A program made the position numbers and the translations under genes. Under the pieces are notes generated by a model. It saw nothing but the letters and a program-made list of their open reading frames with translations, did not search any database and had not been told where the DNA came from. From an uncultured bacterium (GTDB lineage Bacteria; Actinomycetota; Coriobacteriia; Coriobacteriales; Coriobacteriaceae), in NCBI GenBank assembly GCA_905215835.1, contig CAJMRR010000101.1:1-7376 (forward strand): a stretch of DNA of 7,376 bases, given 5' to 3'. Position 1 is the first letter of the stretch; each line of letters begins with the position of its first letter. Positions 1 through 6,760 of this stretch are shown here, one piece after another.

Positions 1-341
1 CCCAGCCGTGGGCATGCGGCTATGCTCCCAACGAGCATATGCCCGTCGTGGCCACGACCTTTGCCTCCGAGGTGTCCTGGTTTATGCAGCCGCTCTACAC
101 GCTGCGCGACCGCTGCACGGCCGTCTGCTGGTCCATCGCGCACTTCTTCCAGAAGCTCACCGGTGTGGCCGAGGCTGTGGAGCCCGTACCCGACAAGGTT
201 CTCGTCGATGCCCCGCATAAGGGTGTCGAGAAGCTCGCCGACCTCGCGACTAAGCTCGAGGGTGGCAACTACAGCATCTATATCTGCTACATCGTCGCGG
301 CACTCGTGGTGTTCCTCGTGCTCGCCGTGCAAATGGGTTAA
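1..341 (+). CDS. hyfB: Hydrogenase-4 subunit B, NuoL-like antiporter subunit, C-terminal part (5' truncated by window)
   Basis: The reading frame is open from base 3, giving about 112 residues before the TAA at 339-341. The start lies outside the window. The first visible residues, QPWACGYAPNEHM, followed by a segment beginning VVATTFASEVSWFMQPL, resemble the WACGY region near the C-terminus of HycC/HyfB proteins. A polar linker follows, and then a final hydrophobic segment (roughly YICYIVAALVVFLVLAV) that would be the last membrane helix. In hydrogenase-4 this subunit belongs to the Mrp/NuoL antiporter-like family and forms part of the membrane arm. The identification rests on the WACGY-type motif, the terminal helix and the position directly before hyfC, as in E. 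coli. The ATG at 39 lies inside the gene and is not a start, because homology continues upstream of it. The antiporter core with its charged residues is outside the window and cannot be assessed. Confidence 0.85.
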   Translation, partial: QPWACGYAPNEHMPVVATTFASEVSWFMQPLYTLRDRCTAVCWSIAHFFQKLTGVAEAVEPVPDKVLVDAPHKGVEKLADLATKLEGGNYSIYICYIVAALVVFLVLAVQMG

Positions 342-348
342 GGAGGGG
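341..348 (+). promoter_or_regulatory. Ribosome binding site of hyfC
   Basis: AGGAGGGG begins on the last base of the hyfB stop codon and ends 5 nt before the ATG at 354. It supports that start and suggests coupling of hyfC translation to hyfB. Confidence 0.75.
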
Positions 349-353
349 AGAGC

Positions 354-1280
354 ATGAACAACATCGTACTTGCCGTTCTGCAGGGCGTGGTCGTCATGGC
401 CGTCGCGCCGTTCTTCTCCGGTCTCGGCCGCGTGATCCGCGCCAAGATGCACAACCGTCGCGGCCCCAGCATCATGCAGGACTATCGCGACCTGGCCAAG
501 CTCTTTGCGCGCCCCGAGTCCCAGAGCGAGGACGCGAGCTTTGCGCTGCGCATTATGCCGCCGCTGTTCTTCGCCGTCGCCTTTATGCTCGCGATGGGCC
601 TGCCGCTCTTTACGGCGCAAAGCCCCATCCCGGTCTTTGGTGACGCCATCACCATCATGTACAGCCTGGCGCTCGCCCGCTTCTTCTTCGCCCTCTGCGG
701 CGTGGATTCGTCCAACGCCTACGCCGGTATCGGCGGCGTCCGCGAGCTGCTCATGAGCGTGCTCATCGAGCCGTCCATGCTGCTGGCGCTGTTTGCCGCC
801 GCCCTGGTGTGCGGTTCCACCGACATCGCCACCATGGGTCAGCACATCATGACGGGCGCCATCGACGCGCCGGTCGCCGTAATCCTCGCCGGCATCGCCT
901 TTGCGATTGCCTGCTACATGGAACTCGGCAAGCTGCCGTTTGATCAGGCCGAGGCCGAGCAGGAGCTTCAGGAGGGCCCGCTCGCCGAGCTTTCCGGCCC
1001 GTCGCTTGCGATGGCCAAGCTCGCCATGTCCATGAAGCAGGTCCTGGTCGTCGCCTGGTTCTGCGCGATCTTCGTCCCCTGGGGCGAGCCCGCGACCGTG
1101 GGCGCCGCCGCTGTTCTGGGTGCAGTCATCTTCCTGGTGAAGTGCCTGATCGATTTTGTCGTATGCGGCGTGATCGAGAACTCCTGCTCGCGCTCGCGTT
1201 TTAAGGTGCTTGGCAATCAGACCTGGGCCGTCGTGGGCATCGCCGTTCTGGCGTTTGTCTTCGTGGTCGTCGGCGTGTAG
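354..1280 (+). CDS. hyfC: Hydrogenase-4 subunit C, NuoH-like membrane anchor
   Basis: This 308-residue protein (about 315 in E. coli HyfC, from memory) is the NuoH/HycD-type integral membrane subunit that joins the hydrophilic hydrogenase arm to the membrane arm. After a first helix (about residues 4-22), the cytoplasmic stretch MHNRRGPSIMQDYRDLAKLF (residues 32-51) matches the RRGP...QDYRDxxKLF signature of this family. A second hallmark is the loop at residues 190-208, ELGKLPFDQAEAEQELQEG, rich in acidic residues. In complex I the equivalent NuoH loop lies near the quinone cavity and the start of the proton path. About eight hydrophobic segments are visible. The ATG at 354 has a strong AGGAGGGG upstream and starts directly before the first helix. 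The gene lies 12 nt after hyfB and 15 nt before hyfD. No truncation or missing motif is seen. The alternative hycD name applies to hydrogenase-3, but the following D, E and F genes make hyfC the better name. Confidence 0.93.
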   Translation: MNNIVLAVLQGVVVMAVAPFFSGLGRVIRAKMHNRRGPSIMQDYRDLAKLFARPESQSEDASFALRIMPPLFFAVAFMLAMGLPLFTAQSPIPVFGDAITIMYSLALARFFFALCGVDSSNAYAGIGGVRELLMSVLIEPSMLLALFAAALVCGSTDIATMGQHIMTGAIDAPVAVILAGIAFAIACYMELGKLPFDQAEAEQELQEGPLAELSGPSLAMAKLAMSMKQVLVVAWFCAIFVPWGEPATVGAAAVLGAVIFLVKCLIDFVVCGVIENSCSRSRFKVLGNQTWAVVGIAVLAFVFVVVGV

Positions 1281-1290
1281 GAGAAGGGAG
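1281..1290 (+). promoter_or_regulatory. Ribosome binding site of hyfD
   Basis: GAGAAGGGAG sits directly after the hyfC stop and ends 5 nt before the ATG at 1296, supporting that start. The 15-nt gap leaves no space for a promoter or terminator. Confidence 0.6.
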
Positions 1291-1295
1291 AAACA

Positions 1296-2753
1296 ATGTC
1301 ATTTGCAGTCAGTCTGTCCCTTCTCGGCTTGGTCGCTATCGCGGCCCCGATGGTGGCCTCGGTGCTCGTCGCCCTGTTCCCCCGTCCGTACGCCAAGTGG
1401 TTCAGCGTTTTGGGTGCCGCCGTCTCGACGGTCTGCACCATCGCCCTCGCCGCGAATTTCGCTGGCGCCGGCATGCCCGACACGCAGGTCCCCCTGATCT
1501 CGTTTGGGCAGACCCTCGTCATGGGATTCACCTTCGATCGCATGAGCACGCTGCTCGCGCCCGCCTTTGTGGGTATCGGCCTGCTTGTCGTGATCTATTC
1601 GATTCCCTATATGAGCGAGAATAACCGTGAGCATCCCGACGCACCGCGTCGTCGCTTCTACGCGTACCTCGCGACCTTCATCGGCGCCATGGCCGGCCTT
1701 GTGTACAGCTCGACCCTTTTGGGCCAGCTCGTGTTCTTTGAGATCACGGGTGCGTGCTCTTGGGGCCTCATTAGCTACTACATGACGCCTACGGCCAAGA
1801 AGGCCGGCATGAAGGCCCTGATCATTACGCATATCGGTGCGCTCGGCCTGTATCTGGGCGCCGCCATCGTGTTTGCCCATACCGGTACCTTCGCCATTAC
1901 CGCGATTGCCGGCCTCGACGCCAAGCTCAAGGCTATCGTCCTTTTGCTCGTGCTGTTTGCGGCCTGGGCCAAGTCCGCACAGGTTCCCATGTACATGTGG
2001 CTGCCTTCGGCCATGGAGGCGCCGACGCCTGTTTCGGCCTACCTGCATGGCGCCTCGATGGTTAAGGTCGGCGTGTGCGTGTTCGCGCGTGCACTCGTCT
2101 CTGCCGGCGAGATCCCCGAGATCGTGGGTTGGGTCGCCATCATCGACGCCATGGTCACCATGCTCTTTGGCTTCCTTATGTACCTGCCGCAAAAGGACAT
2201 GAAGCGTCTGCTGGCCTTCTCCACGATCGCCCAGCTCTCCTATGTGTTCTTTGGTCTGGGCCTTTCGGTCTTTGGCAGCCAGCTGGCCTTCGATGGCGCC
2301 GTCTGCCACATCTTTAACCACGCTTTCGCCAAGACGCTGTTCTTCCTGATCGCCGGTTCGTTCTCCTTTACGCTCGGCACGCGTATGCTGCCCAAGCTTC
2401 GCGGCATCGTAAAGAAGTACCCGATCTCGGGCGTGGGCTTCGGTGTCGCGGCACTCGCTATTGCCGGCGTGCCGCCCATGAACACGTTCTTCTCGAAGTT
2501 CCAGATCATCGCCGGCGGCTTCTCTGTGGGTGCCGGTAACGTCGCGATCCTGGTGCTCGTGTGCATCATGGTCGCCGAGACCGTCGCCACCTTCGCCTGG
2601 TTCCTCAAGTGGATGGGCTATTGCCTGCCCGGCGAGCCGAGCGACGAGGTCGCCGCGGGAGCCCCGCTTCCCCGCGCGATGGCGTTCGTGTTCATCGTGC
2701 TCATCATCATGGTTATCGTCAGCGGCCCGCTTTCGGCCAGCTGGATCGGTTAG
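1296..2753 (+). CDS. hyfD: Hydrogenase-4 subunit D, antiporter-like (NuoL/M/N family) membrane subunit
   Basis: This 485-residue polytopic membrane protein (E. coli HyfD about 479, from memory) is a proton-translocating-oxidoreductase-family subunit of the membrane arm. The family's charged residues are visible: Glu149 in QLVFFEITG (the TM5 glutamate position), Lys226 in WAKSAQVP (the TM7 lysine position), and the signature WLPSAMEAPTPVSAYLHGAS leading to MVKVG with Lys257. His338, His342 and Lys346 lie in HIFNHAFAKTLFF, and Lys438 in WFLKWMGY is a candidate TM12 lysine. Roughly 14 hydrophobic segments are present, the usual number for the family. Residue equivalences are assigned by motif and not by alignment. 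The start at 1296 has a purine-rich site upstream and leads straight into a hydrophobic helix. Hydrogenase-3 operons lack this gene, so its presence marks a hydrogenase-4-type complex. Its partners are HyfB, HyfE and HyfF. Confidence 0.92.
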   Translation: MSFAVSLSLLGLVAIAAPMVASVLVALFPRPYAKWFSVLGAAVSTVCTIALAANFAGAGMPDTQVPLISFGQTLVMGFTFDRMSTLLAPAFVGIGLLVVIYSIPYMSENNREHPDAPRRRFYAYLATFIGAMAGLVYSSTLLGQLVFFEITGACSWGLISYYMTPTAKKAGMKALIITHIGALGLYLGAAIVFAHTGTFAITAIAGLDAKLKAIVLLLVLFAAWAKSAQVPMYMWLPSAMEAPTPVSAYLHGASMVKVGVCVFARALVSAGEIPEIVGWVAIIDAMVTMLFGFLMYLPQKDMKRLLAFSTIAQLSYVFFGLGLSVFGSQLAFDGAVCHIFNHAFAKTLFFLIAGSFSFTLGTRMLPKLRGIVKKYPISGVGFGVAALAIAGVPPMNTFFSKFQIIAGGFSVGAGNVAILVLVCIMVAETVATFAWFLKWMGYCLPGEPSDEVAAGAPLPRAMAFVFIVLIIMVIVSGPLSASWIG

Positions 2754-2758
2754 GAGGT
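2751..2758 (+). promoter_or_regulatory. Ribosome binding site of hyfE overlapping the hyfD stop
   Basis: TAGGAGGT is a near-perfect anti-16S match whose first three bases are the hyfD TAG stop codon. It ends 8 nt before the ATG at 2767. The arrangement favours re-initiation by ribosomes finishing hyfD. Confidence 0.75.
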
Positions 2759-2766
2759 AGAACGAC

Positions 2767-3420
2767 ATGGGTTATTCGATCGTCAACATCCTTGGCGGCC
2801 TTCTGATCGTCACGTCCACCATGGTGGTCGTCTCAAAGAACATCAAACATGCCATCAACTGGTATGCGGTGCAGTCGCTGGTGCTCGTGGGGCTGCTCGC
2901 TACGCTCGGTGCCACCACCGGTGCGCAGGAGCTGCTTATGTGGGCCGGATCTGCCTTTATCACCAAGGTCGTCCTGGTCCCTTATATCCTCAACCGCGCA
3001 TACAAGAAGATGGGCGAGCCGAGCGACGCATCACTCAAGGCCGGCCTTAAGCCCGCGTGGGCCATCTGCATCATCGCCGTGGAGGTCGCGATTTGCTTTG
3101 CCGTCGTGACGCAGATCAGCCTTCCCACGGCCGAGGTCGCAACGCCTGCGCTCGCTATTAGCTTCGCTCACTTCTTTGTGGGCCTCACCTGCATCATCTC
3201 GCAGCGCAACATCATGAAGCAGATCTTTGGTTACTGCCTTATGGAAAACGGCAGCCACGTGACGCTCGCGCTTTTGGCCCCCACCGCTCCCGAGATCATC
3301 GAGATCGGTATCGCCACCGACGCCATCTTTGCCGTCATCATCATGTCCATCGTCGTGCGTCGCATTTGGGACGACTCCCACTCGCTCGATGCGCGCGACC
3401 TGTCCGAGCTGAGGGGGTAG
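2767..3420 (+). CDS. hyfE: Hydrogenase-4 subunit E, membrane subunit with NuoK-like second half
   Basis: This 217-residue protein (E. coli HyfE about 216, from memory) is a membrane subunit of the ion-translocating arm. About six or seven hydrophobic segments are visible. The strongest signature is the second half: SQRNIMKQIFGYCLMENGSH (beginning near residue 145) followed by APEIIEIGIATDAIFAVIIM, nearly identical to what I recall for E. coli HyfE. Glu160 (in LMENGSH) and Glu176/Glu179 (in APEIIEIG) lie in or beside helices. They are candidates for the buried acidic residues that NuoK uses to pass protons along the arm. An earlier motif, GSAFITKVVLVPYIL, is also HyfE-like. The charged C-terminus (DARDLSELRG) carries the ribosome binding site of hyfF in its codons. 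Whether residues before about 120 have a NuoJ-like role cannot be decided from sequence alone. This gene type is absent from hydrogenase-3 operons. Confidence 0.93.
   Translation: MGYSIVNILGGLLIVTSTMVVVSKNIKHAINWYAVQSLVLVGLLATLGATTGAQELLMWAGSAFITKVVLVPYILNRAYKKMGEPSDASLKAGLKPAWAICIIAVEVAICFAVVTQISLPTAEVATPALAISFAHFFVGLTCIISQRNIMKQIFGYCLMENGSHVTLALLAPTAPEIIEIGIATDAIFAVIIMSIVVRRIWDDSHSLDARDLSELRG
3411..3418 (+). promoter_or_regulatory. Ribosome binding site of hyfF inside the hyfE 3' end
   Basis: GAGGGGGT lies in the last codons of hyfE, running into the TAG at 3418-3420, and ends 5 nt before the ATG at 3424. With only 3 nt between the genes, translational coupling is likely. Confidence 0.6.
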
Positions 3421-3423
3421 TCC

Positions 3424-4983
3424 ATGGAAACGTTGATTCTCGCCCTGCTCGCGACTCCTTTGGCGTTCTCGCTGGTTATGGCGTTTTTGCCCAAGAACAC
3501 GTCCTATAACGTGTTTGCCGGTCTCAACCTGGTCTCCGTCGCAGCCGTCCTGGTGCTGTCGATTATGACGGCCGGTGACGTCCTTATGAGCGGCGAAACC
3601 GCGAGCGCTCTTGGCCTGTGGTTCCACCTCGATTCGCTGGGCGCCATCTTTTTGCTGCTCATCGGCTTTATCGGTTTTCTTACGGGGCTGTTCTCGCTGC
3701 CCTATGTAAAGGCCGATATCGAGGAGGGCTCCATGCCCGCCGAGCGCGCCAAGCAGTATTTTGCACTGTTTAGTCTGTTCGTGTTTACCATGCTGCTCGC
3801 GTGCCTGTCCAACAACATGATCCTCACGTGGGCCGCCGTGGAAGCAACCACGCTTTCCACCGTGTTCCTGGTGGGTATCTACAAGAACAAGACGGCCCTC
3901 GAGGCTTCTTGGAAGTATGCGATGGTCTGCACCGCCGGCGTGGCCTTCGGCCTGTTCGGTACGCTGCTGATCTACGCCAACGCCGCCGACGTGATTCCCA
4001 ACGCCCACGAGGCCGCATTCCTGTCGTGCGTGCTGCCGTATGCCGACCAGTTCGACCCGACGCTCATGCGCCTTGCCTTTGCGTTTATCGTGATCGGCTT
4101 TGGCACCAAGGCCGGCCTGTTCCCCATGCACACTTGGCTGCCCGATGCCCACTCCCAGGCCCCGAGCCCTGTCTCGGCCCTGCTCTCGGGCGTGCTGCTT
4201 AAGTGCGCCATGCTTGTGATCATGCGCTTCTACGGCTTTACTATCCAGGCTGTGGGTGCCGAGTATCCGCAACTTTTGCTGTTGATCGTCGGCACGCTGT
4301 CCATTTTGGTGGCGGCACTTTCGATGTTTCGCCAGGACGACCTCAAGCGCCGCTTTGCGTACTCGTCTGTGGAGAACGTGGGCGTTATCGCCCTGTGCCT
4401 GGGTATCGGTGGCCCGCTGGGTATCGCCGCGGCCCTGCTGCACTGCGTGTTCCACGGCTTTACCAAGACGCTTGCCTTCTGCGTGTCCGGCAACATCCAG
4501 CACGCCTTTGGTACGCGTAGCCTGGCCAAGATCCAGGGCGTCGTCGAGGTTGCCCCCGCAACCGCCGCGCTCGCCGTCCTGGCGCTGCTCGGCCTTGCCG
4601 CCTTCCCGCCCTTTGGCATGTTTATCTCCGAGTTCCTGACTTTTGTCGCCGGCGTTACCGCCGGTCCCATGTGGCTGGTCGTCGTGGTCGCCCTCGGTCT
4701 TACCGTGGCCATCTCCGCGCTCACCCGTATCGCACTCAAGTCGGTATTCGGCCATGCGCCCCAGGGCATGGGCAAGCATGAGGCCCCGGCGCTCATGCTT
4801 ATCCCCGAAATCATCCTGGCTGTCATGATCTTGTGGTTTGGCATCGCCACCCCGCTGCCTCTCGTGCACGGTGTGGAGACCGCGACCGGCATCGTGCTCG
4901 AGCAGAGCACCGAGGAACTTCACGCGACGCCGATGTACCGCGCTGTGTTCGGTACCGAGACCGCTCAGAGCGAGGTGGAGTAA
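3424..4983 (+). CDS. hyfF: Hydrogenase-4 subunit F, antiporter-like (NuoL/M/N family) membrane subunit
   Basis: This 519-residue protein (E. coli HyfF about 526, from memory) is the third antiporter-like subunit of the complex. Key family residues are present: Glu140 in WAAVEATTL (TM5 glutamate position), Lys229 in GFGTKAGLFPMHTWLPDAHS (TM7 lysine position) and Lys260 in SGVLLKCAML after the signature QAPSPVSALLSG. His340, His344 and Lys348 lie in HCVFHGFTKTLAF, and Lys439 in RIALKSVFG is a possible TM12 charge. HTWLPDAHSQAPSPVSALLSG is more typical of the HyfF/NuoN-like branch than of HyfD, which has WLPSAMEAPTPVSAYLHG, so the two paralogues can be told apart. About 14 hydrophobic segments precede a polar tail of some 35 residues. 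The start at 3424 has a purine-rich site upstream and leads directly into a helix. The gene lies 3 nt after hyfE and 3 nt before hyfG. Residue equivalences are by motif only. Confidence 0.93.
   Translation: METLILALLATPLAFSLVMAFLPKNTSYNVFAGLNLVSVAAVLVLSIMTAGDVLMSGETASALGLWFHLDSLGAIFLLLIGFIGFLTGLFSLPYVKADIEEGSMPAERAKQYFALFSLFVFTMLLACLSNNMILTWAAVEATTLSTVFLVGIYKNKTALEASWKYAMVCTAGVAFGLFGTLLIYANAADVIPNAHEAAFLSCVLPYADQFDPTLMRLAFAFIVIGFGTKAGLFPMHTWLPDAHSQAPSPVSALLSGVLLKCAMLVIMRFYGFTIQAVGAEYPQLLLLIVGTLSILVAALSMFRQDDLKRRFAYSSVENVGVIALCLGIGGPLGIAAALLHCVFHGFTKTLAFCVSGNIQHAFGTRSLAKIQGVVEVAPATAALAVLALLGLAAFPPFGMFISEFLTFVAGVTAGPMWLVVVVALGLTVAISALTRIALKSVFGHAPQGMGKHEAPALMLIPEIILAVMILWFGIATPLPLVHGVETATGIVLEQSTEELHATPMYRAVFGTETAQSEVE
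4972..4980 (+). promoter_or_regulatory. Ribosome binding site of hyfG inside the hyfF 3' end
   Basis: GAGGTGGAG occupies the last three codons of hyfF, directly before its TAA, and ends 6 nt before the ATG at 4987. It supports that start and coupling to hyfF. Confidence 0.65.
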
Positions 4984-4986
4984 CGA

Positions 4987-6759
4987 ATGATTGAAACTGA
5001 GAACAAGGTGTACGCCCGTCGCTGCGAGAGCCATGTCGAGGCCCTGCGCCGCGCCGTTCCGGGCTGCATCGAGAAGGTCGAGTGGCAGTGCGAGGACCAG
5101 CTGACGATCACCGTCAAGCAGGACAAGCTGCCCGAGGCCGTCCACTACCTGTATTACGAGCGCTACGGCTGGATTCCCGTGATCATCGGCAACGACGAGC
5201 GCAGTCTGTGCGGTCGCTACGCCGTGTACTATGTCATCTCCATGGAGGGGGAGGACCCCGGCTGGGTGACCGTGCGCACCGAGGTCGATCCCGCCAAGAT
5301 GACGTTCCCGTCCGTGACGCCGTTCGTCCCCGCCTGCGTGTGGGGCGAGCGCGAGCTGCGCGACATGTTCGGTCTGATCCCCGAGGGTCTGCCCGATCGT
5401 CGCCGCCTGGTGCTGCCCGACGATTGGCCCAGCGGCCTGTATCCGCTGCGCAAGGACTCCATGGACTACCGCTTCCGTCCCGCTCCCGCGAGCGACATGG
5501 AAAACTACGAGTTCTTGGCCGACACCAAGGGCAAGGAGACCACGCTCGTCCCCATGGGCCCGTTGCACATTACCTCCGACGAGCCCGGCCACTTCCGCCT
5601 ATTTGTCGAGGGCGAGACGATCGTCGACGCCGACTACCGCCTGTTCTACGTGCACCGCGGCATGGAGAAGGTCGCCGAGACGCGCCTGAACTATGACGCC
5701 GTGACGTTCCTCGCCGACCGCATCTGCGGCATCTGCGGCTGCGCCCACTCGGTGGCCTATGCCGAGGCCGTCGAGCGCGCCCAGGGCATCCATGTCCCGC
5801 CGCGCGCCCAGTACATTCGCGCCATCATGCTCGAGGTCGAGCGCCTGCACTCGCATCTGCTCAACATTGGCCTGGCGTCGCACTACACGGGCTTCGACTC
5901 CGGCTTCCAGCAGTTCTTCCGCGTCCGCGAGAAGTCCATGGACCTGGCCGAGAAGCTCTCCGGTCACCGCAAGACCTACGGCCTCAACGTGATCGGCGGC
6001 GTGCGTCGCGACATTTTGGCCGAGCAGAAGCTTTCCACGCTCACGACCATCCACCAGCTGCGCTCCGAGGTTCAGGAACTCGTCGACGTCTTGCTCTCCA
6101 CGCCCAACTTTATTGAGCGCACGAGCGGTATCGGCATCTTGGACCGCAAGATCGCACGCGACTTCTCGCCGGTCGGCCCGCTCATGCGTGGCTCGGGCTA
6201 TGCCCGCGACGTGCGCTTTGACCATCCCTTCGACGGCTACGCCGATCCGGATGTTCAGAAGATGCATGCTGCCACGGCCGACACCTGCGATGCCTTCGGC
6301 CGCACCGCCGTTCGCATCCAGGAGGTCTACGATTCGATCGACATGATCGAGACCATGCTCGAGAACTGCCCGTCGGGCCCCATCCTCACCACGGATTGGG
6401 AGTACACCCCGCACAAGTACGCCATCGGCGCCACCGAGGCGCCGCGCGGCGAGGACGTGCACTGGGCCATGCTCGGCAACAACCAGAAGTGCTACCGCTG
6501 GCGCGCCAAGGCAGCTACGTACAGCAACTGGCCGGTCCTGCGCTACATGTTCCGCGGTAACACCGTGGGCGACGCGGCGCTGATCGTCGGCTCGCTCGAC
6601 CCGTGCTACTCCTGCACCGACCGCGTGACGGTGACCGATGTCGCCGCCAAGCGCGACCACGTGCTCGACAAGGAGCAGTTCGAGAACGTCTGGCGCGACA
6701 AGTCGCCGCTTGCGGGCGAGGGCACCATGGCCGCTCCGCTCGATGAGGAGGCGCTCTAA
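4987..6759 (+). CDS. hyfG: Hydrogenase-4 large (catalytic) subunit, fused NuoC-NuoD-like [NiFe] group 4a
   Basis: This is the catalytic subunit, which reduces protons to H2 at a Ni-Fe site, and it runs to 590 residues before maturation. The N-terminal part (about 1-165) is NuoC-like: it holds WGERELRDMFGL (119-130) and LPDRRRLVLPDDW, ending in YPLRKD (152-157). The NuoD/large-subunit part begins near GPLHITSDEPGHFRLFVEGE (His194) and continues with YVHRGMEK (221-228). Both nickel-ligand Cys pairs are present: Cys247 and Cys250 in RICGICGCAHS (with His254), and Cys540 and Cys543 in DPCYSCTDR. The HSHLLNIGLASHYTGFDSGF and TYGLNVIGG blocks are also typical of HycE/HyfG. Intact Cys pairs mark a real hydrogenase rather than a NuoD-type subunit that has lost the metal site. 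The protein is expected on the cytoplasmic face and has no signal peptide. The residues after Arg546 should be removed by a HycI-type endopeptidase, which is not encoded here. Cys252, between Cys250 and His254, is where I recall Phe in E. coli HycE/HyfG. Confidence 0.96.
   Translation: MIETENKVYARRCESHVEALRRAVPGCIEKVEWQCEDQLTITVKQDKLPEAVHYLYYERYGWIPVIIGNDERSLCGRYAVYYVISMEGEDPGWVTVRTEVDPAKMTFPSVTPFVPACVWGERELRDMFGLIPEGLPDRRRLVLPDDWPSGLYPLRKDSMDYRFRPAPASDMENYEFLADTKGKETTLVPMGPLHITSDEPGHFRLFVEGETIVDADYRLFYVHRGMEKVAETRLNYDAVTFLADRICGICGCAHSVAYAEAVERAQGIHVPPRAQYIRAIMLEVERLHSHLLNIGLASHYTGFDSGFQQFFRVREKSMDLAEKLSGHRKTYGLNVIGGVRRDILAEQKLSTLTTIHQLRSEVQELVDVLLSTPNFIERTSGIGILDRKIARDFSPVGPLMRGSGYARDVRFDHPFDGYADPDVQKMHAATADTCDAFGRTAVRIQEVYDSIDMIETMLENCPSGPILTTDWEYTPHKYAIGATEAPRGEDVHWAMLGNNQKCYRWRAKAATYSNWPVLRYMFRGNTVGDAALIVGSLDPCYSCTDRVTVTDVAAKRDHVLDKEQFENVWRDKSPLAGEGTMAAPLDEEAL
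6625..6756 (+). other. Predicted cleaved C-terminal tail of HyfG
   Basis: These bases encode the 44 residues after DPCYSCTDR (Arg546). In E. coli HycE the endopeptidase HycI cuts after the matching Arg once nickel is inserted, removing about 32 residues. The junction here is Arg-Val, and the tail ends in an acidic, alanine-rich stretch (GEGTMAAPLDEEAL). Cleavage is inferred from the family and not shown by the sequence. Confidence 0.7.
6745..6751 (+). promoter_or_regulatory. Ribosome binding site of hyfH inside the hyfG 3' end
   Basis: GAGGAGG lies in the last Glu-Glu-Ala codons of hyfG and ends 9 nt before the ATG at 6761. Stop and start are separated by one base (TAA T ATG), which indicates coupled translation. 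The acidic HyfG tail therefore also serves as the hyfH leader. Confidence 0.7.
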
Positions 6760-6760
6760 T

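Noticed and set aside
39..341. A separate 100-residue gene starting at the ATG at 39
   Set aside because: The same frame is open back to base 3 and encodes the WACGY-like motif of HyfB upstream of this ATG. No ribosome binding site precedes it.
1299..2768. A 489-codon minus-strand open frame antisense to hyfD
   Set aside because: It has the same His/Arg/Glu/Asp-rich shadow composition and mirrors hyfD almost exactly. No recognisable domain is seen.
2631..3028. A 16-base direct repeat (GGCGAGCCGAGCGACG) at 2631-2646 and 3013-3028, encoding GEPSD in both HyfD and HyfE
   Set aside because: There are only two copies, in unrelated cytoplasmic loops and in coding frame. With this codon bias the same pentapeptide readily gives the same bases, so chance is enough.
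3031..5592. An 853-codon open frame on the minus strand across hyfE, hyfF and the start of hyfG
   Set aside because: It is antisense to three well-supported genes. Its translation is rich in Gly, His, Arg, Asp and Gln with no membrane or domain pattern, and it crosses gene boundaries. GC-rich codon bias commonly clears stops from this antisense frame.
4987..6759. Possibility that this operon is respiratory complex I (nuo) or a CO-linked or Ech-type hydrogenase
   Set aside because: The large subunit keeps both Ni-binding Cys pairs and a processed tail, unlike NuoD. The NuoC-NuoD fusion and the D-E-F membrane genes match Hyf rather than the short six-subunit Ech or CooMKLXUH sets.
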